DNA from: Caenorhabditis remanei
Lineage: Eukaryota; Nematoda; Chromadorea; Rhabditida; Rhabditidae
Length of the DNA: 64,000 nt
Direction of reading: 5' to 3'
NCBI RefSeq assembly: GCF_010183535.1
Contig: NC_071333.1
Span: 14,754,587 to 14,818,586 of the forward strand
Shown here: positions 1-14,584 of the stretch, piece by piece
Layout of the letters: every line of letters starts with the position of its first letter
Position numbering within the stretch: position 1 is the first letter of the stretch
Notes under the pieces: generated by a model
Told to the model about the DNA's origin: nothing
Seen by the model: only the letters and a program-made list of their open reading frames with translations
The model's database searches: none
Program-made: the position numbers and the translations under genes

Positions 1-86
1 TTCAGAATCAAAGATCAAGATAGGATGGTGAAGAAAAAATAAGTTCCTTCTGACGTCATTTTTTTAAAGCTGAGAACAGAACTAAC

Positions 87-104
87 CTCCGGTTTGGAAA
101 CCAT
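87..104 (-). CDS. Candidate first coding exon of a gene leaving the left edge
   Basis: On the minus strand an ATG at 104 opens a six-codon frame reading MVSKPE, followed directly by a GTTAGT splice-donor-like sequence at 86-81. The ATG follows a plausible untranslated leader. If real, the rest of the gene lies beyond position 1. The exon is so short that chance is a serious alternative. No product can be named. Confidence 0.15.
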
Positions 105-3100
105 ACTTCGCCGAAGAGTTACAGATAGAGCGGAAGAATTACAGTAGGCTATTCTTAGCCAGCAAAAACGGATGAAAGTCAAACAACAAAAAATTGTGAA
201 TTTCTACCAACGTACACTACATGTATTCTGCTCGTTACCAGGATTTATAGATCTCAATTTTATGTTCGTGACATGAATCCGATGGCAACCATTCCCTTTT
301 CCCCCATGTCGCCCACGAAAATTCTCCAATTTCAAAAAACCTTTTTGAAACGAGAAAAGGCAAAAAAAAGAAAACAAAGACATCAAGGAAGAGGAAAATT
401 GGTGGTGCGGGGATCATTTCTATCGCAAAGAAAACTGACGCCTTGAAGGAGTTTGTAGAGAGAAAAAATTGAAAGTGGAAACGAGGAAATCGAGATAAGA
501 AGAATTGAGGGGAGAAAACGAAAACGAAAATTGACATATCGTTTCGTTTTACCCTCATTCACGCTTTCGTGTTGCTCGATTGCTTAATGTCTTATTGCAC
601 ATTTCAGGAAAAAAATTTTCTTTCGCTGGCGTTGGAGCCTGATACCTATTTGCCAAAATACAAAAAGAGCATTGAAAGAACAAAAAACGTAGAACACACA
701 ACAACTGTTCAGTGAACTAATCTATACATTGTGGTAGCTATCAAGAGAGAAAAACGGATATGAAATGAAAGGATAGAAAGAGGACATGCAGACTAACTTC
801 ACTGGAGTCCTAGAAAAACGAAATGATTTTTCGAATGACTTCGGGTAGGTCACCTTGGATAACACCGAATAGGAATGAACATAAATCTCGAATCTTTCAT
901 TATTCTTTACAGTATCCAGATAACCTTCCTTTTATTGGATTGTGAAAAATAAATTAATTTTTCGGATCAGATAAGGGAATGAGGTGAACAAACAACTGGC
1001 TGGGTGGTCGAAGCTGTATAACTACCAACATCTAGAAAAAATGAAAGCAACACCATAACTTGACTACCTCATACAACAAATACTTGAAACACTAATCGTC
1101 GGTAGAATGTTCGGCAAAGAAACAACAACAAAACAAAAAACACTAAACCGGTCAAAAAAGGAAAGGAAAATTGAAGGAAGGATATTGTCGTCGTCAATTC
1201 TAGATTTTCTCTTCTGTTGACAAATAGGCAGATTGAGTATAATAAAAGAAACATACAAGCAGTCAGTGCGATTCCGAGGGATACTGACGTTTTGTGTTGT
1301 GAGTGTTGTCTCTCTATACGAGCGGCGTCATCTGTTCTTCAGGCACCATCCTCGCTTAGTCGCTCTCTTATTCCATCCTTTCATTCTGCGGATATGCGAC
1401 GAACGAAGGTCGTACAGTAGGCGCCGGGCGCCGCCACTCGGTGCGAGGAGCCATTTGGGTCACTATTACATGTACTTAGAAGAGGGGACCCGAGGACAGG
1501 CCCAAAATGGGCGATACGCTAAATTATATAGTCTTCACATGGCATGTCGGAGATTAGATGCAAATTACTGTGGTGACAGATGTTTTTGGTTTTTGAAATT
1601 GGATTTCAAATTTAATAGACTGAATGGCTTAATGAAGATCTCAGTGCTGATTTAGTAAAAATGTGAGAAAAGCACGAAAAATCGAAGAAGTGTCAAAAAA
1701 ATCAAGTAATCGTCTGTAATTTGGTCACGTGAATAAAAGGTGAATGTGCAACATTTCGAAACGTACTGACATCGAAAAATCATCATTTTCTCGATTTTGT
1801 AGTCAAAATAATTTGTGTACTGTTAACGAAAGAAAAAACGCTAACTCAGCATCTCTTCCTTTTTTCCCGGAAAGAATGAAATTTAGGATTTTAGGATTTG
1901 GATTTGAATATGATCAATCTGTTCAAAATGCTGCTGCAATGTTTCAGTAATCTTATCAAATTTGTTATAGTTCAGATTCATTTTGATCTCTACGAACAAC
2001 AAAACCTATGAATTAGTTTCATTGCCTTCTCACCACAAAACAAAACAAACAACATCACTTATCACCCAAAGAAAGTTCAAACGGAACATATCTTTGTTAT
2101 CAATCACATATCCGTATCAAGTCCAAATGAAAGATAAACTACAAGCCGGTTATCTCCCAGATCTTTTTTTTTACCTAGTTCCGCATTAAGCAATTGGTCT
2201 CCGAAACTATTCTATGGCAGTGCGATGAGGCCCACCCGACAATAGGTCAACAATTTCAAAGTATGAAGATGCAACTACGTGTGGCAGTTTGTTTGTGAGA
2301 GGCAAGTAGGAAAGAGAGGTTATAATAGAAAACATAGAGAGAGACCGATACTTTTTTTTGCGTTGTTTTACAAACCAAACTAGAGAGGTTTTTTTGAATG
2401 TGGGAGGTATTAGGTCAGAAGAGTAGAGGGTGTAGGTATTAAAATAATAGTTTCATAGAAGGGATGAACTGACAGAATTCAAAAATTCGAATAAATGAGA
2501 AGGATGTAAAATATTTTTTGAATTCGCAACATTCGATGCATGTCATGAAATTTATAAGAAGATTAGATTTTAAAAATTTCAAACGAGCTCAAAAAATTCT
2601 CTTCTTCTTCAAAACGAAGGAAATATAATGGCTGCTCAGAATGAGTCACGAGAATGAAAAGAGGAACGAACACTGGGTCATATCTATTACACTACGGCAT
2701 GATTCTGAAGGTCCATCCACCTTTTTGTACTTTCCAAGCACAAAATCATCTTTTTCTCTGCTTTTTAGCGCCAGGCACCGATAATTGTTTATGCATGTTG
2801 AAAAAGTGATGTGATGTGAATGTAAGCTACGGAAAAAAGTTATGTGCAAAAAACATTTCGATTTAAGAGAGAAACCTTCGAAAAAAAGGGAATAGATGAA
2901 AAAGGGAGAAACATTGCGGGACCCTCCTGAAAGTATCGGATGTTGCTCAAAGGACCTCTACGTGAGAAACTGGATGGCGGCTAGCAAGAAGGGAGAAAAA
3001 AGGACTAGCGGAGCATGTTCCTTCCATTCGACCAATAAAATTGTGTGTGTGTTTTATTCTTCTCGCCATTTTCATCGACTTGAGGATGTATGAAGGGAAA

Positions 3101-6100
3101 AGACAAGGATGAAAATGGATGTGAAGAGGAACCGGTCGATACAATTATAGGTTATAAAATCGAGTCGAGTGACCAGTTCACCCGGGAGGCGACGAATAGT
3201 CGAATACAGCAACCTCACAACCACCCTCGTGTTTCGGTAGCGACGTGACTTCACAAGAAATTTGGTTTTTTTTAATGTAGACGTTTGATCTCTCGGAATT
3301 TTAGGTAATTTTATTTTCAGTGAATTAATTTTTTGAAAGGAAAGAACGTTTCGAGTGCCTTTAGAATTTTTTTCTGAAGGGTACACGCTACAGTACCGCG
3401 TGTTTTTTTTTCCTTTAGAAGGTTCAGATGTTCTTTCTAAATTATTTGAGCGTCCAAAACACATTGAAACTAAAAGAAGCAAAAAAAGTAATTAATTCAA
3501 AAAAAAAAACTAGCAAAACCGCATGTTACATGCACTTCTCTATAATTCCATTATCAGCATTTTTCATTTTCTGCCCATTCATCTTTTTGTGAGACCCAAT
3601 GTGCTCAGATTTCCTTATCGCATTTCCGGATTATTTAGATCATAGGGACCCTGGGATCAAAAATAAACTAACCTTTATGTGAATTCTGCAAAATTCCACT
3701 CAGCTATGCAATATGCTGGTTTTGGCTTGATTTAAAAGTTTGACGATCCGAACTGTAAAAAAATAAAATTGATTAGGTTGAAAGAGAACATACACAAAAG
3801 TTCGGTTCGAAACAGTAAAACGATAATGAAACATGTGATTTTAAGGAGAAATTTTCAAGGCATGGTTGAGAGAATTGCGGGTAAAAGAAAGAGAAAAAAG
3901 AAACACAGATAGTGGCTACCACAGTTTTTTGACTGCCATATAAGCGAAAAAAATGGAGAACGAGAGAAAAGAAAGGGAAAGAAGAGAAAAATATAAAAAC
4001 AGTACATCTAGAGAAACGGAATGTGAATAGCGGAGAAAGTTTCAAAAAAGAATACGAAACAGATTTGTGTTTGGTTTGTGTGCGAAAAAAAGAACTGACG
4101 GTTATCACAACGTTTTTTGTGTCATGAAAATGGAGGAGACATGGTCACATACGGAATTGGAGTACATACATCTTTAAGAAATTGAGCAGTTGATATGGAT
4201 GGAAATAAAAATATACAAGAGTTAGCTAAATTGTTTAATCAAACTTGGTGGCAAACTAAAAACCAAAAAAACAGCGGTTGGAGTAGACAATTCACCTGTT
4301 ACTCAATGATGTAACGAATCGGCTCACAGAGTTTAGTGGGCGTATCAATTTTTTTCTAAAAGTGATTTCGGTTGGTGACAATGATTGTCTAATGTCAGTA
4401 AATTATTGAGTAGGAGTTGATATGACGAACAATGATGTGTTGCAAATGAGGAATGCGGCTCAAATTGACTTTTTAGGTTGACCCCTAGGGGGATTTGACC
4501 TCGGTCCTTCCTCACTGGCGTCATTTGCTGCTCTATATGGATGGAAAGAGTGAGAAATTGACTCGACATGGACTTTGATGTCGGCATCTCTCTCTATTTT
4601 CAACCCGAAAGCATTTTCGAATTAGAAAATGGGGAACCTATTTTTGTGCTCACAATTTACAGGAGGTTGGTATTATAGGTTACAATAAATATTTTCAGGT
4701 ATAAAGTTGTCAAAGTTATTTTGATGTAGTTCTATAAAAAATTCTCTCACATTTGAAAAAAAATTCTGGTAATTACAAAATGAGTGTCTCCCTCAAAGAA
4801 TCCGATATCTTACAAAAAATGGATGAAGACGATTATGCTTGTATTGTGTTGTAGTCCTATTAATATATAGCAACATGTAGCGTAACAAATATTGCGCAGG
4901 ATAAAAAAAATCTCACAAATAAAACAAAACCGTGATGCGGGCGGGATAACATGAACAATTTACAATTTCGAAAAATTGCGAATAGTCTCATTCTCCATTG
5001 GTCATCCTAGTGTCCACGATGTGATGCTGGATTTCGAAAGAGAGTACAAGAAAAAAGGTGCGGAAAGCAAATAAACGGTGGAAAGGCGCGCGGTGAAATG
5101 AAGAAAGCCATGGACTCTGACTCATCTTTGTAAAAATTGAGTTGGACCGGTCCCGGTGACGATCTTGGTATCGTAACATTCACAGTAACTAAATGACAAG
5201 CTAACTCTTCCTATTTTCTTACAGGTTTTCCAGTGACTAATTAATGAAAAATGTGTATCGTTATCGAAAAATAACACCCAGAAATCTTATTCTCTAGGTA
5301 ATTGAGCACGCCCACCTGCTCATCACTCAATAAACTATGATCATTAAGGAAAAAGTGGTGAGGACAAAGAGTGGACGACGGATTCTTGAATTTACGATTA
5401 CGACCTGAACCAAAACCAGTTAGAAAATTGAAGAGTGAGAGAAACGAATGTTGGTTTGAAGTTTGGTTGGTTTGTTTGAAACAACTGTTGCCATTTGCCA
5501 AATGAGGGGTCGAAGGGGATGGGTTGTGTGAACTTGAATGACTAATTCCGAATACTGTTTCACAAAGTGAGGAATTCTAGGGGTGAGCAATGAGAAAATG
5601 AAAAGTTGGAGTCTTTCCTGTCCGTACAGAACACAAAAAAACATGTTCAGCTTCCCACAAATTACTGATCGAGAACTGGTGTGAAGAGAAAAGAGAAACG
5701 GATGGATACACCACTTTTCATCTCTGCTTTTTTCAATTGACTAGCAGTTTTTTTCCACTGCGTTTTTTTCTTGCTTGTTTGAGAAAAAGAGAAGAAGTTT
5801 CGAAACATGACATCATTATTGCAAACGGAAGGAAGAATTGGATTGAGGTGAATTGGAACATAGAAATATCTTGTAAGCTGCTTTCTGGTTTTTCGAATTT
5901 ATACAGATATTTCCATGGGCGGAGTTTAGCTTTCAGACTATTCTAGTTATGTTCCATTTTCGGAGCAACCAGCGTGAAATGAGAAAACCATGTTAAAAAA
6001 ATTAGAAAACAACCAGTGGAGCTGAAAGTGCAGAACTGGAACGGCAAAAAGTTGGTAGAGGTTTTCAAGCGTAACTGGAAACTGGTAGGAAAAAAGAGGT

Positions 6101-7760
6101 GAATTATCAGTGAAGCAATATATGAACAATGAACAGGTCAATGTGGGTCTCTTCAGACCGCAAGCATATGGCAACACATCAAAAACTTAGAATAAAAGTT
6201 TCGAGTATTGTTCAACCAAGAATAGAATAAAAAAACGGTTCCGATAAATGTAAATGAGACACAACACAAAAGTTTCAATCTATACATTCAAAAATTTCCC
6301 AGACAGCACTGAAAACAAATTGATAAGGCATTAACAATGCAACAAAAAAGTGCAGTATTGGTTTGAAGCGGTCTCAGCGTAGACCAAAAAATTTATTACA
6401 TGCGAACGACTGTTTGTCAATTCAATTGCTATGCGATGCGACTTGACTCGAAAAAATGCGTCGAGTGCATAGAGGACCGCGGCAGAAATCGGTCGCCGCA
6501 GTCGCCAAGGCACATTTTACAGTTTGCAAACAAACCCAAAACATTGGAGAAGGTGGGCGAGGAAGCGGTTGCCTTAGTGTTCTTAAAAATGGACAGTATC
6601 ATGGGAAGTTGTCTTGGAATAATAATAATATTACAGTTTATTAACTATTAATTAGGTGTAGTCATCAATACTCAATAGAATACTCGCTGAGTGATCCAAC
6701 CATAGCAAAGATATCTTGAGATACAACAAATTCATAGAAAACTTCAGAGACACCGACAACTTTTTAGTTGACCCAACCATTCTGAACATCTCGTTACAAT
6801 TTTATGAACTCGGGAGACGCTCCTCCAAGTGCAAACTAGCCGGGGCCCCACCGACCGACACAAAGGTCATTTGGACTGCTGGACGAAACGAGAAGAGGGG
6901 ACGACAAAATGTTTCGCCCTCCCCAAGAAATATAGAGGGAAGGAACAAGGAGAAGTAGAATAAAACGAAGGAGAAGGAGAGAAGTAGGAAGAGTGGAAAA
7001 ATGAAGAAAATTTTTGGGGTGAATGTATGGACTGCTGCATGGATTCTTCACTCTTTTGTTCTTCCTTCTTCCACACATTACAAACCCATGAAGCAGAAAG
7101 CTGCCAGTAAGAAAAAATAATAAAATTTGGGTGGTGTCGAGGTCAAAGTGATATTTGGTATTTCAAAAGAATCACATAGTAACCTCTTTTGTTTAACCCA
7201 AATAGTTGAGTAATAAGTTTCAGATGTATATCATATTTTCTATTGGGTTTACTACTGTAGATAGCTTCTCACTAGATTTAATCAGATTACTGTAGCTACC
7301 CGCCACTTTTAAAGGTCTGAGGTGAAACAAAACGTCTTCTCAAAATGGTCCAAATGTTTCGGCCCAAGCGGAAATAGCAATGAGTGCCCAATGAGTGTTA
7401 CTACCACTTGCTCCAAGACCTCCAAACCCAGAACCACCCATTTGCAACACATAATGAACACTAGGCCCTCTTTTTCATATCCACAATAAATGAGGGAAGA
7501 GGAACCGATTTCTATCCATAAGCTAAAGCGAATTGAGAGAAACATCGAGAAGGAAAATTTTGGAAAAAGGGAGAAAAGGGGGGAGGGGCGCAAGAAGATG
7601 AATGCGCAGATGCTTGTCTTAATAGCAATTGGTCCGTGGGCGACGAGATTCTTCGTAGTCGTTTGCCTGGATGGCTGACCGCAGAATAAGAAGAGTTTAG
7701 TGGTCAACAAAGAAGGCAACGAAGAAGTAGGAAAAGATGAAAACGATGGAAAGAAGATGT

Positions 7761-7782
7761 GAAGAAGAAGAAGAAGAAGAAG
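7761..7782. repeat. (GAA)7 trinucleotide microsatellite
   Basis: About seven uninterrupted GAA/AAG units lie inside the gene-poor left region. No open frame that I believe uses it. Confidence 0.8.
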
Positions 7783-10700
7783 ACTACGAAGAAATATGAG
7801 CGATAATTGAATAAACGACCAGGGGCTCACTTCGGCAGTTTCAAGAAATAGAAATTCGCATTTTTCTTGTACAAAGATTCAAAAAAGTGGGGACTAACAG
7901 ACGCTTAATACAAATCTCTGCGTCATACAGTATTCTGAAGTTACCAATACAAAGCATTTTTAGAATTCATCCTACACTTGGACCTTTAGACTACTGGCAG
8001 ACGAGTTCGAACCAAAAATTCCAGATCACTTCAAAATGCATGAGAAGCTAAGCATTCTTTCAGAAAAAATTTATGTATTGAGCAAAGGAACATGATATAG
8101 AGATTTTACTAATTTGAACTTCGAATTTTGTTAACTCTATCTGCTTTTGGACATGGCCATACATTCGAAAGCGTCGCAACTCGTTTGGACTGCCATTTCT
8201 CTTTTTTCTCTTTTTCTTCTTTAAAGTTCACATGTGTCCGCAGACGTTTTCACGTGCTCTTGGACTCTGGATCTCATCAAACGAGAGAGCTCGAGCCGAG
8301 AACATTAAGAACTGCTGGCTTTCCAACAGCTCGATATTTAAACTGAAGATATGAATGTCGTCCGAGTATTCGAAATTTTAGGAAAAGAGGGAATAACGTT
8401 TAAAAATTTAAATGTATTTTTTTTTTCATTTTGAATTTGGATATGTTAAAAACAAACCGACTGAAAAAACTTCAGGGTTATTAGTAGCCTTGGACTACGG
8501 TATGTGTGTGGATCCCAAACTAACAACTGACCATCTATAAACAACCCATCCAAAGTTTAAGCAGGAAATTGAGCGCATCATGAAACTCGATCTCGCTCAA
8601 CTCATAACATTATGCCACAACTCATAAACTAACTTTTTTTTTGCCCGGAAGAGCATCAATGTTTCTTGCTCTTCCCCGTTATGGCCGGTAGGGAAAAAAC
8701 GGATAGAATAGCTAACTCTTCTTCCCATTTTTTTTTGCTCTAGCCGTTTTTTGCTCTCGTGGAATGACATGAGCGAATGTTGGAGAAAATGGGAAAAAAA
8801 TAAAGGGGAAAAATACTGAAATGGAAATTGAACCAGTACCACTCTTTCATGAGTTTGATGAATTGACCTATTCCATTTTATTTATTACTTCCCTTGGGAA
8901 CAGATGGAGATTTTGCAGAAAAAAAATGACTGGCTGCTCAAAAATTTCATAGCGCGACTTTTCTAGGAGGGATCTTGTCCTACTCTCTTGGAAGAATCAG
9001 ATCGATAAAACTGATGAGTGCAAAATCTAAGGTAGAAAGTCCAAAACGATGAAGAAAAAACCAAGTGACGGTGTGGAGGTGCTGCTGTGTCGGTGGAAAG
9101 AGCAAACATTCTAGAGAGCTGGTTTCGGCAGAAAAGCTTGTGCCTTGCAGGTTACCTCCGGTAATAATCCACTGCTGGAGCTGAACCATGGAACCTCAAG
9201 AAGCTAACCGTTTTGTGGGAGAGATTGGATTGCTGATAGGATTGTTCCCCGCTTACTCAACGAATAAGGAAAGATAATATCAAGGGACTGCATAAAAATA
9301 ATCAACTTTTTTGCTATATTCTAAATCCTCTTTATGTGTTTTAATAAAAACCTGAGACGTTCTACTGTCAAAACTATCATATCTTCAAAGAAAGGACAGT
9401 TCACGCACTTGTAAAAGTTTGTTGACATTGAAATGTATCAATAAACCTCCGACAACATTAGGTCACTGATATGGTGGTACACTCTGGCACTGACAAGTAG
9501 AAGATTCGTAGCTGATAAGAAGATAAAATGTATCCTCTTTTGAGGAAAGTATTTTCCGTTCTGCATTCATTCGTGTTTTTGACCGATAAATCTATGTCCG
9601 TTCCACTGTAAACATGTAAACATAAAATATAACATATTAGAATGAAACGAACGACTTCAGATAGGAGAACGAACGAAGAAGATATTTGGATGGAGGTCTG
9701 ACTAGTTCTTGATTGTTTGTCATGTTCCGTACGTCGGTTGGAATACGAACAACATATGATGATGTTTTGAGGAGAGGATGAAAAGTTTCCGAGTGAATAA
9801 ATGTTGGATAATATAGGTAAGATGGAAAAGAAAAAAGAGTTAACCGACATGTAAATAGAAACACTGAAGCAGCCGAAGAGAAGAAAACATAAGCAAGTGG
9901 GAAACACAAGCCCTATGAGTGTTCTGTGATGTTGCGCGAAAAAAAAAACTTCAATTGCCTCATAGAAGGAGAAAACAAAGTTTAGGAAAGAATTAGAGGG
10001 GAATAAGGAGATGTGACGTAAACCAATTCGAGGTGAAGTGAGATGACCACATCCAATGGAATTCAATGATTTCAAGGCTGTGCCTGAGAAAGAATTATGA
10101 TGAATTTGTTCGTGGTTTTTTTAGTTTTTAAACAGAGAAGCCAAATAACGTCCCGATTTAGAGTTTTACGTAGAACTAAGCTTCTAGATTTTGGATCTTT
10201 TCTTAATTCCTAGCCCACCAATTGAGTACTTATGCACGTTTCAAAAAATGTGTTCCTGCTTATAATTTGAATTTAATCTTACGTTTCTATGAAGGAAGTA
10301 GGAAATACAACAGGTGCAAAAAAGACTGAAAACCAGTTTAGCATTTATTAAACTCATGTAGACTTTGACGTAGTTATCAATCAAACAGTTCCTACTTATG
10401 GATATGGCTCTTCAATAAAAAACTTAATGAGTAAAAATCAACAAATCTGGGATCACTGGGGACGATGAACAAACACAAACTTTTTTCTTAGAATACAAAG
10501 AAAGACAGCAGAGAAGTCCTCTTGGCACTTGATCGTTCTCCCGAAAAAAGTTATTTAGTTTGATGCGAAGGGGGGCGTTTTGATTGGATATTTATTATGA
10601 GAAATTTGAAATGAGAAAAGGACATGACAGAACAGAACAGATATGAAGAATATGATAGGAATTTGAAACTTCCGTTTGGAATCTGTTTTATGAAACATGT

Positions 10701-13700
10701 ATGAAAACAAAAAGAGAAAAGGTTGTGATGAATGCGAGAACCTTGACTAACAATTGGTTTTTTCAAAGAAGCAACTTCCTCTTTTTTCACTCAGCTAGAT
10801 AATTTCTTATAAAAAAAAACTTCACAATGAAAAAGTGATGACTGATGCTTAGTGGTGGTACCAGTGGAAAAGAAAAAATATTGGAGGAACACATGGCCAA
10901 ATTAAAACTAGTCGGTCCGCTGAAGCGAACGAACGGCAGCTTCCATAAACAGAGACCACCATCGTCAACCGGGAGTTGTTGAAGGCTTCAACGCCAACAA
11001 CAACAAAACAACAAAGTTTCGCGTAAACAAAAAATCAGGCACACTCACAAATACACAGAGATCGGGAAGTGAAGGAAAAAAAAGAGAGAGAATCTGGATA
11101 TTTTCAGATGACTCCATCCTTTTCTCTTTTCAAGTCTTAGTTGTTGCTTGTGTCAGCAGTGTCAGCAAAAAACAGGCAAAAAACTAGTAGTAGTAGTACA
11201 TTTGCGTTCTGGAACGAATAAAGCGATTGTTTTTGTTTTGTTTTTGAGACATGTTCGGTGGTATTTTCGACAAACATTCATGTTGAATCCAATAAACTTG
11301 TATGGTCCAGGAATAACTAATTTTCCGTCAACATGTAACTTTGTGGATAACTTTTGAAGGTTCGGTCAAATTTCTGCCGCAAACAAATTCGATATTGATA
11401 AAGTTTCTTTCCTGACACCTAAAATAGATAAGTAGTCTAAATATAAATTTTATACCTAAATATAGAAAACTAGAAACAGATAGTTGGTTCACGTGACACT
11501 ACAAAGGATTGCACCTGACCACTTGATCGAAAAAGTTTTAGTTTTTGATGTCACTTCCCTATGTCAAAAAACGCAGGTTGATTTCTTGGAAAACGTTCCC
11601 AATTGGTACTGGAAAATGGAATTTAAAAAAAAACAGTAGATCTTAAAAAATCTCTGGAAATATAGATATTAGGTTATTTAGTGATAACAGTAACAAAAAA
11701 AAGGTTTCAAGAAATTGAATTATTTCGAGAATTAAACTAACCTGAGTCTAATAAAAAAGTGAAATTGAAGTAACAACGGCTGTGAAATAAAAAGGAAAGT
11801 GGACGCAATTTCAACTGATCGTTGTTATAGCGTTACAACTTTGTGTTTTGTAGTTTTTGAAACTATTCATTGATGAATTCAATTCCATTTGTTTCAAAAT
11901 TACACATCACAGTTATATTCAAGTGTTTGTGACAGATACAATTGTGAAGTTAGGAATTCTGGGTAGAGCATTCTAGCAACGAGAAAAACGGAAGGATCAG
12001 AAATAAAATAATTAAAAAATATTAACACTATTGAAAGAAAAATTAACCACGCTAAACATAAAAATTATTCTGAAAAATGAAAAAAAAAGAGAAATATTAA
12101 CTTGAAACGATTGAACTAATGATCAACTTCGGCCGTTGACGCCAATCTGATTGTTTATTCTGTGCTTTCTTTTTTGTGCCTCTCTCATTCTCTTGTCATA
12201 AACTATTGCATTCTTATAAACCCGGCTCCATTCAAACCGTAAACTTATAATTCATAACTTTTTTAAACAAAAAAAACGGAATACTGATAAGGTGTGAAAT
12301 GTAAATCGATTGGGAAATTGGAACAAATAATGAATTGGATTTAAATATACCTACATGTTACATGAAGTGCAATATGTATTAATGATATCTACATAGTTAG
12401 ATCTGGGCGGTCTAATCCTAGAATAATCTTTTCTCCCCTTCAATTCTTTTCAAAAAAAAAACGACGACGTCAATGAAGTACGGAGCTAAAAAAAAACAGA
12501 TAATCCTTGAAGGTTTATGTTTTCTGTTCTCTTCAAATCTCTTTTTTCAAAAAGCTTCTAAAAACAGGGGAGCAAGGTCCGTAGTCGTCTAGTGTTTGTG
12601 TATGTTGTGAGATATGTCCATTCGAATATACGACGAGGAGGCGACTATTTTCCAAAACAATAATCCCCCCATTAGATGTTTTTGGCTAGCACCATTGGCT
12701 CACCTTGCACCAACTAATAGCTTGGTGACCACTCTTTTAGGAGCTGGGAAAAGAAGCAGAATTTCAGGGGAATTTATTATTTGAAAAATGTTGAAGCTGT
12801 TTTTTTTAGCAAAAAACTGCAGGAAATTGGAATAAGGTTTCAGCCGAAATCATCTTTATTGTAGGTATATGCCTAATTTCCTGTGTCGTGCTGATCAAAC
12901 GTTTTTTTCTGATATAAATCACACTTTTAGTATTCTACGCAATGACCACGCAGACTTTGTCAGAACAGATGAAATGCAAGAATCAGGTGGAATAAGCAGG
13001 GCGAGATACATTTTTTGAGAGTTGGAGATTTATAAATAGTGAAGAACAATAGAGTAGCCATTCCCACATAACTATAACAAACAAGTATTAAAAAGTAGGT
13101 CTCTGGATGATGTCCATGACAATGCAAGACAACGAGTGCGAAAAAGAGAGGCAAAGACGATTGAACCCCAGATCGGGAGCCGGTCTGTGCCGAAAATAGA
13201 CGGTATGTGGGAGAGGAGGGGACACAAAAAGCAAACAGGAGCGAACCAGCGAAGGGCGAGTGGCGATCTACCCTCACGAAAACACGTGCACTTTGTCTTT
13301 TCATTCCGCGTCGGGTCTCCCGACTGGCGCTTGTTTCTCCCCCTATCCAGGGGGGTCGTCCGGTGACGGATGAACGATTCAATAATCATACACATACAAG
13401 CTGCCGACCGGTGCGTTGCATGACTGACTTGTCGATTCGACCATTTCTTTTCAACAGCAACTTTCACTACGTACTTCAGATGAGAAGCGCGTTTTCAGTG
13501 GGTTTTTGGGGATTGAAAATGCTACCAATCGCAGCAATACGACGCAGGTTTTAACTGTTCAATGAAAACGTCTTGGAAAAAAGGTAACAGGGATTTTAAA
13601 AATAGAAACTTTGCTGAAAAAACATTAAGATATGACTTTTTGGTAGATGTGTATGTGTACATGGTTTTTGCATAAAGCTCATTCCGCGATAAGCTTCAAG

Positions 13701-14295
13701 AAATCAACCGATTTGTTTTCAGAAGTATGCAAGTTGGAAAAGAACGTGACTTTCTAAATAATTTCATGGGTATTATTCGGTGGTGGTCTCTGCAATATGA
13801 AGGATAATGATGTCAAGAGCACTTCTGAAAAGATGCACCACACTGATGTTTCAAACAGGTACATTAATGTACGAAGGAAATCTGAAACTTGGATTATAAA
13901 CATTTCAATTAATGTACTTTGTAAAAATAACCCAAAACATTTATTTTTTGAAACGTCATACTTGAAAACCGAAATGTCTTAAAATAACCATCCCGAGCTT
14001 CATCAGCATACTGTAATCTCATTTTGTTTCTCCCAACCCTGTTTTCTGTGACAATTCTCTAGAGCTTAAATCGCTTTGCTTTGTTTCAAAAACAAAATAA
14101 GCGGTTCCGAAGCTGATGATCCCAATTGTAAAATTTTGCATTCATTTAGTGGAACCGGAAAAAAGGCGGAACCATGGAGTGCAGGAAGATCGTATAAATA
14201 CTAAAAATTAGGATTTTATTCAACAGTTCGTTTATAATTTTCTATTCAATATAGCAGAATCCTTTCTTGATTGTGAAAAAAAAACGGAACGCAGA

Positions 14296-14322
14296 ATGTC
14301 TGTGGCAATGTACTATAGAAAG
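14296..14322 (+). CDS. Candidate small 5' exon (MSVAMYYRK)
   Basis: An ATG at 14296 opens nine codons (MSVAMYYRK) and then meets a good donor, GTGAGT, at 14323. The frame at the donor is phase 0. Joining it to the acceptor at 20714 just before gpc-1 would add KTSE and then read in frame into the gpc-1 start, giving a longer N-terminus. The implied intron would be about 6.4 kb and would contain three tRNA genes and a foldback element. This is only splice-site reasoning; the exon may be chance or belong to another gene. Confidence 0.2.
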
Positions 14323-14502
14323 GTGAGTTCCTGTTCCGATGAAACTAAAAATTCCCGGGAAGAAAAAGTGTTACTCAATTTCCGAAAGAAGTTATGTAAA
14401 TTTGAGCTTATAAGCACATGCGTTTACGGGTTCTTGTTGTTTTCGAGCCCCCTCGCGCTATTTTCATAATATCACACCTCCAACAACTTATGTTACTCGA
14501 AT

Positions 14503-14584
14503 GCAACGATGTCCGAGTGGTTAAGGAGATGGACTTGAAATCCATTGGGCTTTGCCCGCGTAGGTTCGATTCCTGCTCGTTGCG
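14503..14584 (+). tRNA. tRNA-Ser (anticodon UGA)
   Basis: This is an 82-nt cloverleaf with acceptor stem GCAACGA/TCGTTGC and discriminator G. The anticodon stem ATGGA/TCCAT encloses the loop CTTGAAA, giving anticodon TGA, which reads UCA codons. A long variable arm (GGGCTTTGCCC) and a TTCGATT T-loop are as expected for a class II serine tRNA. A T-rich run just downstream fits a Pol III terminator. It is identical to the inverted copy at 15766-15847. Confidence 0.95.

Larger units (their letters stand above)
1..14295. other. Gene-poor stretch, no supported coding gene
   Basis: I found no exon chain here that I can defend. The open frames present (for example 9458-10075 and 7309-7830 on the minus strand) translate to Phe/Ser/Ile-rich strings typical of T-rich non-coding DNA and match no family I recognise. 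The + strand is visibly purine-rich over much of the first 12 kb, so the minus strand is pyrimidine-rich, as nematode introns and upstream regions often are on their sense strand. GC-rich islands occur near 1280-1460 and 13100-13480 and could be promoter-like. Simple repeats include a (GAA)7 run at 7761-7782. The stretch may be a large intron or the upstream region of a gene to the left; that is inference. Confidence 0.5.

Noticed and set aside
1233..1655. 140-codon plus-strand frame over a GC-rich patch
   Set aside because: It is open because of GC content. The peptide has no conserved features, and another frame overlaps it.
7309..7830. 173-codon minus-strand frame, Leu/Phe-rich
   Set aside because: It includes a GAA microsatellite read as poly-Leu and simple pyrimidine runs; no recognisable domain.
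9458..10075. 205-codon minus-strand open frame
   Set aside because: Composition is Phe/Ser/Ile-rich, as expected from translating T-rich non-coding DNA. There are no splice signals, leader or family motif.
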